This document shows, one piece after another, positions 23,360 to 35,298 of a stretch of 64,000 nucleotides of DNA (its first letter is position 1; each line of letters starts with the position of its first letter). Origin of the DNA: Guadua angustifolia (taxonomy: Eukaryota > Streptophyta > Magnoliopsida > Poales > Poaceae); the NCBI GenBank assembly GCA_036346375.1, contig CM070506.1, forward strand, positions 2,294,001-2,358,000. The letters are read 5' to 3'. The notes beneath the pieces were generated by a model. That model was not told where the DNA came from and made no database searches. It saw only the letters and a program-made list of their open reading frames with translations. Position numbers and translations under genes: made by a program.

Positions 23360-24055
23360 ACCATCTTCAAGGATCAGAGTTGGTAGACGCAGGGCAAGGC
23401 ACGGGAGTGCCTTGGGCGCGGGCTAAGCAAAGCGAGAGACTGACATGCGGGCCAGTGAGGAGGTTAGCGAGCGGGTCTAGAAAGTCAGGGAGAGAAGGGC
23501 TGAAAAAGGAAAGCTTGCTGCAAATACGCTTCCTTACTAAAAAGACGGCTTTTGGAAGGAATTCTTTCCATTTTCGGCTTTAACTTGACTTTAATTTGCA
23601 GCTAGGGGCTTTTGGAATTTCTATAGCTATCAAATTAACCCCAAATTTTATGAAAATATTTTAGGCCAATCCAGAGGTGGTACTAATGTTTCTATATATG
23701 AACGTTTCAGAGTATTTGAACCTCTAGGTTTTCTGCAATAATTTTTTTAGTGTTTCAGCTTTAATAAAGTATGTAGTGTTGGATTTTCCAAAAATAGCAA
23801 CTCACTCCACAAATTCATGAAATTTTTTGGAGGGGTCCTCCAGACCATTTGACATTTAAATAAATAATTGCAGCATTAGTGGTGATATAAATTTGAAGAC
23901 TGAAAATCAGAAGCAACAATTAGGTTATTGAAAAGTTTTTATTTAATGCCAAAATTCCAGAAAAACCAGAAAAATTCTGAAAATTCACAATAAATTCACA
24001 AAATAGCTTGGTGATTTTATTATTTCATTTTCGGGGCAAGATGGGGTTGTTACAT
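23360..24055. repeat. Possible truncated LTR ending TGTTACA
   Basis: The stretch ends TCGGGGCAAGATGGGGTTGTTACA, an LTR-like terminus, and the AT-rich sequence before it (AAACCAGAAAAATTCTGAAAA) resembles grass gypsy LTRs. No matching start or target duplication was seen. No gene is visible. Confidence 0.3.
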
Positions 24056-24163
24056 ATGATTATTTATCACCCCAAATTTTAATTGATCGACAATGTTTGC
24101 AGATCTGCTACTAAACACACATATACGTCTTTTAGTTTAGTTCTCCGAGGACATGCATGTAAT

Positions 24164-27100
24164 TCACGAGACACTGGAATAGAACTCTTCAACTATGATG
24201 CGGACTGCAATTGGGATCCGAACCCAGTGATCACCTCCGTCGTGCCACGTTAAGCTACCAAACGTGTAGTCACCCTGAATCTTCCGCATGGCCTTGAAGG
24301 TCACCTTGAAACTTTGCATCCCTCTGTCCTTACTAAACACCAGCATTGGTGGCTCAACGGACATCTCTACACCAACAGGTGGCTGGAAAAATGCTTTGTA
24401 TACTGCGTCAGGTTGGCCGACATTGGTGACGGTGCGCATAACGATTTCAGATGTCTTGAGGCCAGGAATGGTGATTGACGGAAGATTCAAGTCCGATAAA
24501 GATGCTCTAGGTGTCGTGCAATCGCCATTTATGCCTAATCCTCCCACGCAGTTGAAGAACTTCAGGTAATCTGATGGATTGATGTCGTATATAAGGCCAG
24601 GATCATCTGCCTTGCTCGGATTAACAAATCCTGCTCCGTAGTCAAAGGGATCGGCAATCTTTGTTGGAGTCCCGTCTGCTTGTAGTGGGAACCCATTGTT
24701 GTCGGTGGTAAGTGCTGCAAGACATTTTGAATACTACAATTAGTGTACAACTGCAGTAAGCACAGTCACTCAAGCAACCACTTAGTTGGGGTATTAAATT
24801 TCTAATTAATCTATAATAATAAGTTGTTGTTAACCTCTTCACAAATATCCTAATTGGATTTCTTGTGCTCAAGCGAGAGTCAATTTGTCTAGCTTAGCTT
24901 TTCCATCAGATAGTTGCCGAATGATGAAATAATTAATTAGTTTCATAGCATGCATATCTGGTGAAACAATGTTATAATAGGGTTGTACGTACCAGTTGTC
25001 ATAAGTGCTGATTTTAGGGCAGCAGGTGACCAATCAGGATGCAGTGCCTTAAGCAGGGCGACAATCCCTGACACGTGAGGGCAAGACATTGATGTTCCAG
25101 AATCAAGCCGATAGGAAACACCTATACTCTTGTAATAAGCAATCTGTGGCGCAGCCGCTAAAATGGCCACCCCGGGTGCAGCAATATCTGGCTGTGGCAC
25201 AACAAGTAAGATTGAAAACATTGATTGAAACAACTATAGTCTCATGTAGCATATAATGCGTTGTATTTCCATATCGGTAGTATTTGGAGGAAAACAACCA
25301 TGTCATTGTGTTAGTCTAAAACGTTCCAAAATTGATCATACGCTAAAATTGATTGTAGTTGAAACTCTTTTATTTTGCAAAATAATATCTTTAGGGACTT
25401 TCAGTAAGAAGTCACTGCATCCATTTAATGTTATACTTTAGAAAGATAAATGGTTCAGAATATACAATATTTCCATGTCATTTTATTTAGTTTTTCTTGC
25501 TCTCTTTGCATGAAACATTAGTTTCACAATCAATATTTCCAAACTATTAATTGAGTATAAGGAGTGCACACTATATGAGAACCTTGCATCATGAAAAAAA
25601 ATAGTATTTACATTGAGTATAGGAGATTGTTGTTTCATGCTTACCTTGAGAACCCCAGGAAAAAGAGGGCTAGGTCCCCTAGATGAGAAAGCTGCTATTT
25701 TGGGGGCAGGAACTTCAATTCCAATTGATGTGTGAGCCAAAGAAATCTTTGCTTTGCTGCTGTCGCCGTTGCTCCTATTTTTCACAGGAAAAACAGAAGG
25801 ACTATTTAAAGCATCGAAAGGAAGACAATGATATTAAAAAAGAACTGTGCTGCCAACAAGGGCATAAGTTAGTCTGTTTCTTTAAAATAACTACGCTGTT
25901 CAAATGCAAACAGGGCTTTGTTCTAACCAACTATCATGAGTACTAACCATTAGTTAATGCTCGTCAAAATAAATATCGTAGGCCGTAGAATACATATAAT
26001 TAGTTACGATGAAAACAAAAAAACTAATTCTAGCTGTTGATCTATTTAACTTCGAGAGTTGATTAATCTATACGTACTTGTAGTACTGATAAATCTGGTT
26101 GGCAATCTCAAAGTCGACGGCAACACACGGAATTAACGTGCTTGCAGTTGCCCACTGAGCTATACTGTCAGTGTTATGCTGTGAGAATATAAATCCTTTC
26201 CCTCGTTTCGCCAGCACTACTCCTGCGATATCACCTAGAGTTTTTGGCTGTGAAGAATTAGTCGCCCCGGGTGTAACGCAGACGACAATCTTCCCATGTA
26301 TATCCGTGTTGTTTATGTTGTCTAGGCTGCACCTGCAAATTAATGACTTGCTACAGTTAGTATATAAATAGAAAGGCACAGGTATACATGCAACATACGT
26401 GATTATGCCAAAGTGGTGTACGTGATCAAATCTATAATAGCGTTCATACCTGTGTGCATTAGTATCAAATGGATTGATATGATCAAATGTATATGAGAGC
26501 ATTTTAGTTACTACTTTTAGTCACACATACATGTCGTTTTGGATATAGATGCAGTCAAACTTTCAAATCTTTGGATGGCAATAACTTTTTAATATTTAAA
26601 CTGGATACATGAAAATCATATGCGTAGATTTGTATTGAAAAATACTTTCATAATATTATAATTTTATTTGGTTTTATAAATATACTACAACAGAAATTAA
26701 TAGTCAACCATGTATTTTGGAGACAATATGGATGACTAAATTGACATGTATTTGTGACCACATGAAGTATGCTTCATATGTACGACGAAGAAACTTATCC
26801 TTTCTCAGGCTAGCTTTATTTGCTTGCTTTAGATCAGAAGTTATCTTGAAGCAACGGTATGCTCTTAATTTTGAGGCTCTTTCGTTAGCGTCAGTATGTC
26901 AAATATCCCAGCATCCGCAACCACATCCACAAGTACGATGAAACTGTGTTAGGGTGTATAAAGAATTGTACTCGTCAACGGAGAAGAAGAGTTGTAGCTG
27001 ACTGAATTGATTTGCGCCTTTCGATGCCGACAAGGATTGACCCTATATATAAGCAATATTATGAGAATGAAATCAAGAAAAGGTGATCAAAAGGTTGATA

Positions 27101-30100
27101 TATAAGCAGAAATTAATACTGCATAGAAATATCAAAAACGCATAGGCAAATAAGAAACAGCAAGCTATCAGTACTAGATTTCTGATTTTCCTGATAGGCA
27201 AAACTGTTGAGAAAGCCCCACAATTTGGCATGAAAACATTTTGTGCAGGCAAGCTAGCAGTACTAGTTCTGTTTTTTTCCCTTTTTCCAACCATTGTGAG
27301 CACCCACTGTTGGCGGCTATGGTTTTCCCCTTTGGCTATGGTGCCTCTATGGGTATTTTATTAAAGTGCCCAATATCGGAGATGAAAACAGAGAAGAAAC
27401 CGCGGCGATAGCCTATGTGGTTTAGATCAAGTCAAGATGGAGAGAATCTAGTGGATTATAGTGACGAAGCTAAGAGATGAAATTCTCTTTGAGAAGCGAG
27501 CATGAGTTTCAAGTGGATAGGATCTATTTGTGTGTTGGCTCAATGGGTGCCTGTCTGGTATTAGGGTTTAGTAAAAGAGGTAGTGGGTGTGGGCCGCCAC
27601 TATATAATTAAGGGGATGGAGAGGTATGCCTCGCATCCATCCAAGCCTATGCACCAGAGAAAACCCTAGTGTAGGAGATGTCTTAAGAGGAAGAGGGTGT
27701 CCACGGGCTTCATCATCTCTAAGGGAAATTGTAAAACATTAATCATCTACAAGTTAGCAATACCAATTCAAATTCATTTAATATGTTGTTGTTTGTATTT
27801 TTTTTGGTCTCTCCCTTGATTTGGTTGTTTTGGTTTTCATTATTTGCTCTGCTTGGTCTTGTTTGTGCCATCAATGTGTAAGAGATGTGATAGAAATCTA
27901 ATGTCCATATCCTATCCATCTAGGCACTTTTGGCCTAAGAAGCGAGATATCTCGGGTTTCTTGTTTTGGGGGGTTTTGGGAATGACCTTGCTATGCTACG
28001 ATGTATCGAAAATCATACTTAGTCATGTTTGACTTAAATCCTCCCACAAGCTACCTAAAATCATAGTTTTTGGTTTGACTCGGTTTTAGTACAACTTGGC
28101 TTTGGGAGAAAAAGGCCTCAACTTTGGGGTAATCTTGCTAGATATCCTGTTGTTCCAAGTTCCTTAATTGTTGATCTTGTTCTTGGCACAGTTTCATCAG
28201 GTTTGGAGCCATGGTTTGCAAAGATGTGCTCGTTTTGTCTCGGGCTGTTGTTTTTTGTTGTGTGGACTCGGATCATCGTAGTCAAGATGGATAATCTGAC
28301 TAAGTCTTTCTGCAGCCCATGTTAGAGTTTGTCTCAGATTTTTGTGTGAGTTTCTAGTGTGCATAACCTTTATAGCTTACATAGCTATCGGGTAAAGACC
28401 TTAATTATAGAATACTGGAAAAATTTAGAGCCTTCTATTCACCCTCTCTGGTTCTACAGAAAGGTCCTGCAAGTGAATCTCAGCTTTCGCCTGCCTTTGC
28501 CGTTTCATGAAACCTGGCCAAGCATGTTTGTCGTCTTCCCCTAGATTAGCAACCGTGCACGCGATTGCTAGAAAAACCTTGTACCAATTGGGTACAGTAA
28601 ATTACCAGGACAAATTAAGTAGGAGTATATATCGTTAGAAGACTATAGTTACCACGAGCTTCTGGTTGTTCCCGAGGGTGATAACCGTGGGGAAAAGCCG
28701 GTCAATCGTGGTTGCAGCAACCGTGAACAACCATGGCGATGAGTTCTCCACTGTTTGCGCCGCAGGGCCATCGTTTCCAGCCGCGTACACGACCGTGATG
28801 CCGTTCGCGACGGCGTGCAATGTGCCCGGATTCTCCAACGGGCCGCCAAGCGACAAAGACAGGACGTCAACGCCATCATGGATGGCATCGTCTATGGCTT
28901 TCATAATGTCTGCATCGGCGCAATTGATACGTGCACCCCAGCAAACCTTGTACATGGCTACTCGGGCGCGAGGTGCGCCGCCACGAGCCGTCCCAGGCGC
29001 CAGCCCGAGGAAGCTGACGTTGTGGACGATGTTGCCGCCAGCCGTCGAGGCCGTGTGGGTACCATGTCCTTGGGCATCCCTAGGAGACATGTACTCTCCT
29101 GTGAAGAAGCTTTCATCGACGTGACCCTTAGCGTACCACCGCGCACCGATGAGCTTCCGATTGCAATTGTGGGGGCCAAATGAGACGCCAGTCTGGCATA
29201 TTCCCTTCCATTTGGAAGGAGGGGGTCCATAGTCGTCGTCAGCAAAGCTTTGCGACTCAGGCCAAATACCTGAAAATGAATTACTATGATGGTGGTGATC
29301 AAAGTTTTAATTGTTTGGCTGTATCTGTTTTAAAACAACATCTACTTTGGAACGGTCAATACAGTAGTTATCCTTCAGTCCAACTTTATAAAGCATATTT
29401 CTTCTTGACATATAGACCAAAAAGATATAAAAATGACTAGATTACCCATAATTATTATCACCAAGCAATATACTCCATACAGGCATGTAGAGTATAAAGT
29501 AAAGATGGATATTTATTGGCGGTATAATGAGAACATCACACTAATTTCATATTTAGATATGAAATACAAACTATATTTATGAATATGATAATTAAAAAAT
29601 ACGTAAATAAATTTGGATGGAGGGAGCATTTATTTATGCCCCAAGTAACCTGAGTCTAGGACACCAATAATGATGCCATCTCCATTGTTTGCTTTTGCAA
29701 GTAACCCGTTTGGCTGCTTGTAGTCCATCCCGAGGAAATCCCAGCTTCGAGTCGTATGTGTATGGTGGATTTGGTTCTCGCGCACACTCACCACACCAGG
29801 CAGTGCTATATATGTAACGAAAACACCAATCAATTGTTGTTTCAATGATTACTATCATGGCGTGATAAAACAACAAGTATATATATATAATTAGAGTTGT
29901 GCTCCCATACTTTTTTCGAAAGGTAGAGAGAAATAAGAGAATCAGTTACCTAGAATCTTTCTCGCTTGGGATTTTGTGAGCCTTGCAGAAAAGCCAGAGA
30001 AACCGTGTTTGTAGCTGTAGACAATCGACTCAAGAGCCTCCTCCTTGCTTCAAAACCATAAAATTGCAGTACAATAATCAACTTTAGTAATGCTAAGATA

Positions 30101-30914
30101 ATATTTTTTTATATATGGTACAGTGGATATCCCTATTTTTAAGTGGATATATAGTACAATATTTTCTACGGAATTGATATGGCACACAGACGTAGTTCTT
30201 TCTCATCTACATGACCATACCAAACTGCACTCCCACTTCCAGGGATTGCGTATATAGGTGAGTCGTGGTTGGATATGTGAGGAACTTGGTCTAGTCGTGC
30301 GGCTCTAGTTTCAACTAGAGTATAGAATAACTTAGTGCAAAATAGCACCACCTCATACATGCCATATATAAGTAATAATTCTTCTCTTATGTCAAGAAAT
30401 CTTAATTAAATACTCTCCCTGTTCCATGTTGAGCTTCATCTTGTTTTGAAATATAAGGTCTTCATGAAAAAGCTTATATTTATTTATATATATCCTAAAA
30501 TAGATGCATGTCGTCTTAAAATATATGCAGTCCATATTGGTACATTTTTAACAACTTCTGCCATATAATCGTCAAAGTAATGGTCGAAGATGATCTGTAT
30601 CGAGCAGTAGTAGTGCAAAGGGACTCCATACCTTCCGAGAATGGAAGCGAGCATGTTGTGGTGTGAAGCAGTGACGAGATCAGCATCTTCATGTCGTCTC
30701 TCCCCAAGGTAGATGATGTATATCTGGTGACCATTAATTAATTGCAAGCTTGATTAGCATGCATATATTGTTGTGCTTCGTTAGCAAGATCGATATGAAG
30801 ATGGCAATGGCGGCTTACTTGTCTTGATTGATCAAGCCCGTGAGACCATTGCAATTGCAGCGAAAATTGGAGAAGCAATAGCACGACTAGGGACAGCGCT
30901 TGTAGCCTCGTCAT
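24164..30914 (-). CDS. Subtilisin-like serine protease (subtilase, S8A), 10 exons, 754 aa
   Basis: Exons (minus strand): 30914-30819, 30723-30632, 30047-29950, 29805-29650, 29269-28653, 27042-26972, 26332-26078, 25774-25645, 25191-24993, 24714-24164. All introns are GT-AG and the phases join without a stop, totalling 2265 bp. The start is the ATG opening a clear signal peptide (MTRLQALSLVVLLLLQFSLQ). An I9 propeptide follows (about 33-112), then a mature start near THTTRSWDFLG. Catalytic residues are D146 (VLDSG), H216 (GHGTHTAST), oxyanion N313 (AAGNDGP) and S539 (SGTSMSCPH). A PA insert lies at about 354-480 and the Fn3-like C-terminal domain from about 640. Plant subtilases are secreted to the apoplast or wall, where they process peptides and wall proteins. 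The substrate is unknown. Intron 5 (1.6 kb) is the largest. Motifs are all intact, so it is probably functional. Splice sites were chosen by hand; exon 6 is the least certain. Confidence 0.93.
27043..28652. other. Large intron 5 of the subtilase gene
   Basis: 1.6 kb, the longest intron. The part from about 27300 to 28560 is GC-richer and unlike the AT-rich intron edges, so an old insertion is possible, but I found no terminal repeats, target duplication or coding motif in it. Confidence 0.5.
29471..29627. mobile_element. Possible Stowaway-like MITE in subtilase intron 4
   Basis: It begins TACTCCATAC and ends GGATGGAGGGAGCA, the pattern of Stowaway termini (CTCCCTCC..GGAGGGAG). About 155 bp, AT-rich, non-coding. 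The left terminus is degenerate and the TA target duplication is not perfect. Confidence 0.45.
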
Positions 30915-30990
30915 CGATCTGCTCTATTTTAGCACAATGAGGTATCTTCTGTCTTGTGCACAGGGCTCTAATGCAACTGCATCCTTTCCT

Positions 30991-30999
30991 TTTTTATAC
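30991..30999 (-). promoter_or_regulatory. TATA box of the subtilase gene
   Basis: On the minus strand this reads GTATAAAAA, about 80 bp upstream of the start codon at 30914. That spacing fits a plant TATA box with a short 5' UTR. No other promoter element was identified. Confidence 0.6.
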
Positions 31000-31462
31000 G
31001 TACTGAGCGTATGTATCATTAAGGACAAAGTCTAAACACCGCAGATCGACGTCATATGGACCAAAACCGAACCAAACTCGTTTCCGGCCCTAATTAAGCG
31101 GTCTATCGAAACCGACCGTCCTCGTAATCTATCAGAAAAATGAAATGGTCAGTTGTCAGAATTATGAACAGGAGATAAGTTAAATAAACTAATTTTCTAT
31201 TTGTAGGTTTCTTCTTTTTATTCTAAGTCAATTTTTGTGGCCATTGGATTTGTGTAGAGTTTAATTGGTTAAGAAATGTCACTTAGGCTTACAATTAAAT
31301 AGACAACATCTCGAATTAAAAGAATGAACGTAGGTACATAGAAATCTCCTACGGCGGTTTGGCTGGAATTGGTTCTTTCCCTTGGTTGGAAAGGTTTTAT
31401 TTCGGTATGGTACTGTAGCTATGATTTATACCACTTGTTATGATAACACCTAAAGTTCAAAC
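31000..31462. other. Upstream region of the subtilase gene
   Basis: AT-rich sequence between the subtilase promoter and the first MITE. It contains no gene. Proximal regulatory sites are likely here but cannot be recognised from sequence alone. Confidence 0.5.
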
Positions 31463-31780
31463 CAGGGATTCAAATATTGGCTATTATTGCGCGTATCGAG
31501 GTGATATAACATCTAAAACCGGTCAGTAAACCGTTTAAATTAAACAAATTCAAAAATCGAAAAAAATTATGTGACGTAAATATCGCGATAATCGGTGAAA
31601 ATCAAGTAAAAATCGACTTTGAGAACCATTCAATTGGCCAGTCGATTTTCTATTTTTTTGATTTTTTTCAAAAATTTTGATTTCGTAACCCTTTGGTTTT
31701 TAGCAATGTTTGAAAATTTTTGCCAATAATTGAAAATAAAAAATCGCCCAAAAATTGCAAAGTCGATATTGTGAACCCTG
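31463..31780. mobile_element. hAT-type MITE with perfect 8-bp TSD
   Basis: The left end reads CAGGGATTCAAA and the right end GTGAACCCTG, which are inverted (CAGGG(A/T)T). It is flanked by the perfect 8-bp duplication GTTCAAAC at 31455-31462 and 31781-31788. The interior is AT-rich with AAAATCG/CGATTTT motifs and is non-coding, 318 bp. An 8-bp TSD with CAGGG termini is typical of hAT-derived MITEs. Confidence 0.85.
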
Positions 31781-32029
31781 GTTCAAACTGTAAGTTAGAA
31801 ACGATCTTGTAAGAGAAACGAATCAGCATGCATAATATCAAGAACAAAGAAGCGGGATCTTATACAACGTAAAGAAATACCTGACGGTCGGGTTGGCTAA
31901 TAAAGATTGCAAATTCATATTTGAGCTAAAAAATACTACAATGGATTTGAATATCCTCTCTCTAATACACACAACGCCTGCCCAATAATAAGTTAGTGTA
32001 GCCATCACTTCGATTTCTTTGGGTGGATC

Positions 32030-32392
32030 CAGGGTTTGCAAAAACTGAGTCTGCCGAGCCGGTTCGGCATTAAAAACCAAATAGAAAACTGATCCAATAC
32101 AAATTCGAATTCAAAAATTCAAAAAAATTAGAAAAATTTATGCGACGTAAACTGGTCGAAAATCGGTGAAAACCTCTAGATTTTTTATGAAATAGAGTGA
32201 AAATCGCTCAAAGTCGACTTTAAGGAACATTCAATTGGTCGGTCGGTTTTTGACCGGTTTTCGCTTTTTTAATTCTTTTGAAAATTTTTTGATTTCTTAA
32301 ATCTTTGGGTTTTGATGATTTTTGATTCGATTTTCCGATTTTTGAATTTCAGTTTTCGAACCGATTTTTCAAAAACGGTTCTGTGAACCCTG
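32030..32392. mobile_element. Second hAT-type MITE of the same family
   Basis: The termini CAGGGTTTGC and GTGAACCCTG match those of the 31463-31780 element, and the interior shares AAAATCGGTGAAAA and ACCGGTTTTC type sequence. The flanking 8-mers are GGTGGATC and GATGGAGC (6 of 8 identical). 363 bp. About 30 bp of similar sequence (GCCATCACTT(C/T)GATTTCTT) lies outside both ends. Confidence 0.75.
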
Positions 32393-32579
32393 GATGGAGC
32401 CATCACTTTGATTTCTTGGTGTGGAGTCAATTCCTTCCTTCTCATGCTGGAGCCAACGATGGAGCCTTTAGCTGGGATGGAGGAGACGAGGACGTGCACG
32501 TGGATGTGGAGACGTGGAGTAGTATTGGATCACTAGCTGCTTCTTGTTCGCAACTTCACATACAATATTTTGAAGTTGA

Positions 32580-32850
32580 GAATTGAAAGTTTTCAGAGTA
32601 GAAACTTTTCAAGTTGAAACATTCTAATTTGAGAATTTTTTTATTTAAAAATTTTTAATTGAAACTTTCAATTTGAAATTTTTTGAGTTGAAACTTTCTA
32701 ATTCAAAACTTTCCCATTTGAAATTTTCGAGCTGAAACTTTCTGAATTGAAACTTTCTAATTGAAATTTTTTATTAAAAATCTTTTGCGTTAAAACTTAA
32801 TATTTAAAATTGTCAAAGTTAAAATTTTATAATTTAAGTTGGTGGAGAAG
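32580..32850. repeat. AT-rich degenerate tandem repeat (GTTGAAACTTT units)
   Basis: Repeated (T)TGAAA(C/T)TTT(C)..A(A/G)TT motifs at irregular spacing of about 18-22 bp, all in the same orientation. Non-coding. Confidence 0.65.
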
Positions 32851-32869
32851 AAATACTTGCTTTACTGTT

Positions 32870-33170
32870 GCAAGCTAACCACTTAACCAGTACTACCGCT
32901 ACTCTGTTGGCTTTTGACTCAGCATTATTTCACTCCCCTCTCTCCTAGCGTGTCTAGGCAGGCATGGCTTGGAAAAAACAGAGCAACCCAAGGTTCATGT
33001 GGGGATATGAATTTATTAGTTGGAGCAATATGGTCCAACGCAGGGAAAGGAAAAACATGCAGCGCCCTAAAAGTCTCCATGGAGCTTGGGGTGAAAATGG
33101 GATGGATACAAACTGATATTGCTCTTTTTTATCCAAATCTATATTTTTTTTCAAGATTCAAAACCAGATA
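32870..33170. other. Intergenic, nothing recognised
   Basis: Mixed-composition sequence with no supported gene, RNA or terminal repeats. Confidence 0.5.
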
Positions 33171-33700
33171 TGTGCTAGCTAGATACGGATACGGATTCGG
33201 GTTATTCGTGATACGGATATGTGACGAATTTGAGTCAAACGGATAAAGATATACGAATAATGCACACATACATAGAGTACTATATATTGAATTAAAACCA
33301 TACGAATACATGACTATATTAACAAATTATATATCAATCAAACTCAACAAATGTAATAGAAAGAATATGCTACTTTAGAATCAATAGAACCAACTAATTG
33401 TTAACATAAATGGGTTGATATGGAAAAAAAAGATGAAAATGGGCTGGGCCTTGCTGATATCCGAATAGGAAAAATCCGAATATCCGATCCGATATCCAAG
33501 TAGGAAAAATCTGGATATCCGAAAAGGAAAAATCCGAATATTCGGATCCCGTCTCGTATTTACCGGATATTAGATGCTCTGGATCCGGGCCCCGTATCCA
33601 ACCAGATAGTAAAATCTGGTCCCGGATTCGGTCCCAATCAGATTCGGTCCTAGATCGGGCGAGAGATATCCGACCGTTATCATTCACATGGAGCGCACGG
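33171..33700. mobile_element. Probable non-autonomous hAT-like element rich in GATATCCG motifs
   Basis: Left part: repeated ATACGGATACGG and GATACGGATATG motifs. Right part: many GATATCCGAA(T) and GGATATCCG motifs, finishing GATATCCGACCGTTATCATTC. The motifs resemble the subtermini of the hAT-like element at 10819-22716. Exact ends and target duplication were not established. Confidence 0.45.
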
Positions 33701-33740
33701 AAAGAGAAAAAAAAGCCCATACGCGAGAAAGGGAAAATGA

Positions 33741-33970
33741 TGTTATGAGATAAGGAGTCTAACTGTATTTGGTTTAGGACTCTATTTCTTATGGTGTGGG
33801 CAAAGCCGAACTTCTCTCTCATATTGCTATATATATCGGGGCTTTCCATTGTAAACAATCAATCTAATAAAACGTGAGAGAGTTACACCGTATATCTTGT
33901 GTGCTATTGTTCTTGTGTTCTTGTTCGTGTGTTGCTGACTCAAGCGGGTGATCGACGACGTTTTACAACA
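33741..33970 (+). repeat. Remnant Ty1/copia LTR with adjacent primer-binding-like site
   Basis: It starts TGTTATGAGATAAGG, has a TATA-like CTATATATATCGG near 33830, and ends near TTTTACAACA. Next to it is CGTTATCAGCATGAGTCTC, close to the conserved CGTTATCAGCACGAG found after the 5' LTR of many plant copia elements. About 200 bp of leader-like sequence follows, with no gag or pol, so the rest is deleted. Confidence 0.6.
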
Positions 33971-34649
33971 CGTTATCAGCATGAGTCTCTACCACAAGAA
34001 GGAGGATCGTCGACTACAACGAACGACTACCACAAGCGATTGATCGCCCGATCTGATCTGCAATCAACTCGCCATCATGCTGGCATCCACTCGGATTGCC
34101 GAAAAAGTGTTACGCGGCTCTATCCTACACGATAGTCTACAAAATTTTCCCCATATCGAAACAAGGTATTAAATTGGCATGATCTATTGAATCGTGTTCT
34201 TTGCTAACCTTTGAATCTGCAGATGTTCAGAGTATACCGTCTGTCCATAGCGTTTTACCTGTTCATAGCGGTACTGTGCTTTGAGGTACTGTTCATCATC
34301 AATAACCACATGTCAGTAAGGCAACCAAAACAAATAATCAGTTGCACCAAATAGAGCAGAACATATGATCAATTCTCCGCCTAGAATTCTTGCCACACGA
34401 GTCAAGTCCAAAAACGCAGCTACTGTCACATGCGCATCAGATTCACAAAACTAGCTCTAATCATTCACAGCACGCTTATCATAAAGGAAGATGCCCACGA
34501 CGATTCACAACAAACAAGCTTGACCTCGACTAGTACTCCGACGGCGAGTCTATTTAGGTGATACGGTACCATGCATCAACATGGTGCGATACGATCAAGT
34601 TTCGCTTTTCATAACACGAAATTAATTTCCCCATCGCGACATCCGGATA
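33971..34649. other. Copia leader remnant and unassigned sequence
   Basis: 33971 to about 34160 looks like the leader of the truncated copia element. 34160-34649 shows no gene or element boundary up to the CACTA terminus. Confidence 0.4.
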
Positions 34650-34732
34650 CACTACTACTGAATAGGTCATCACGCGGTTCGTCACGCCATTATTGCGGTT
34701 ATGGGCGCCGCGTGATTGGTCGGCAGTGATAC

Positions 34733-34985
34733 GCGGGGTTATCACTGCCGGCTCAGGAACCGGCAGTGATAATATATATCACTGCCGGTTCATTATACAA
34801 CCGGCAATGATATTCGACTATCTCTGCCGGTTTACACTAGCATCCGGCAGTGATACTCAACTATCTCTGCCGGTTCAACCTAGAATCCGGCAGTGATATA
34901 TGTATATCTCTGCCGGCTTATCTGACGAACCGGCGGTGATGCATGTATATCCTTGCGGTTCCTAAACGAACCGGCGGTGACAACG
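34733..34985. repeat. Left subterminal repeat cluster of the CACTA element
   Basis: At least five tandem inverted units of the form ATCACTGCCGGTT, short spacer, AACCGGCAGTGAT. Each unit is itself a small palindrome. In En/Spm such repeats bind TNPA; that role is inferred here. Confidence 0.85.
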
Positions 34986-34994
34986 AATTAAAGC

Positions 34995-35068
34995 AGGTTC
35001 AAATTCAATACATATGAGGACTTACAAAAACTCTTTTTGTAAGTCCTCATATGTATTGAATTGAACCT
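34995..35068. repeat. Near-perfect 35-bp hairpin
   Basis: Arms at 34995-35030 and 35034-35068 pair along their whole length, with one bulged A and a 3-nt loop (CTC). The stem contains ACATATGAGGACTTACAAAA. It lies just inside the subterminal repeats. It could produce small RNAs if transcribed, which is inference. Confidence 0.85.
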
Positions 35069-35298
35069 CAATTACTACATAGGTAGAGTAATCTATGAAG
35101 TACACCTACAAAATTTTTGAGTTTTCGTGACTTTTATTAGTTGGTGTGCACGATGTGTACAGGGAAGGCTGTGTGCACATGATATGTTGCCTTCAAATAT
35201 ATAGTATATGAGCGTCGTTAGATCATAATTAAAATATATTAAAGCATCACAATATTTAGTTTTTTACAATTAATAGTCTGTTCACAAATGTAGTGTGA

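Noticed and set aside
28666..29183. Plus-strand frames opposite subtilase exon 5
   Set aside because: They are antisense shadows of a GC-rich coding exon; the minus strand carries the catalytic motifs and matching splice sites.
33971..34140. Start of an intact copia gag after the LTR at 33741
   Set aside because: No gag motif follows the primer-binding-like site; the sequence ends in unrelated DNA.
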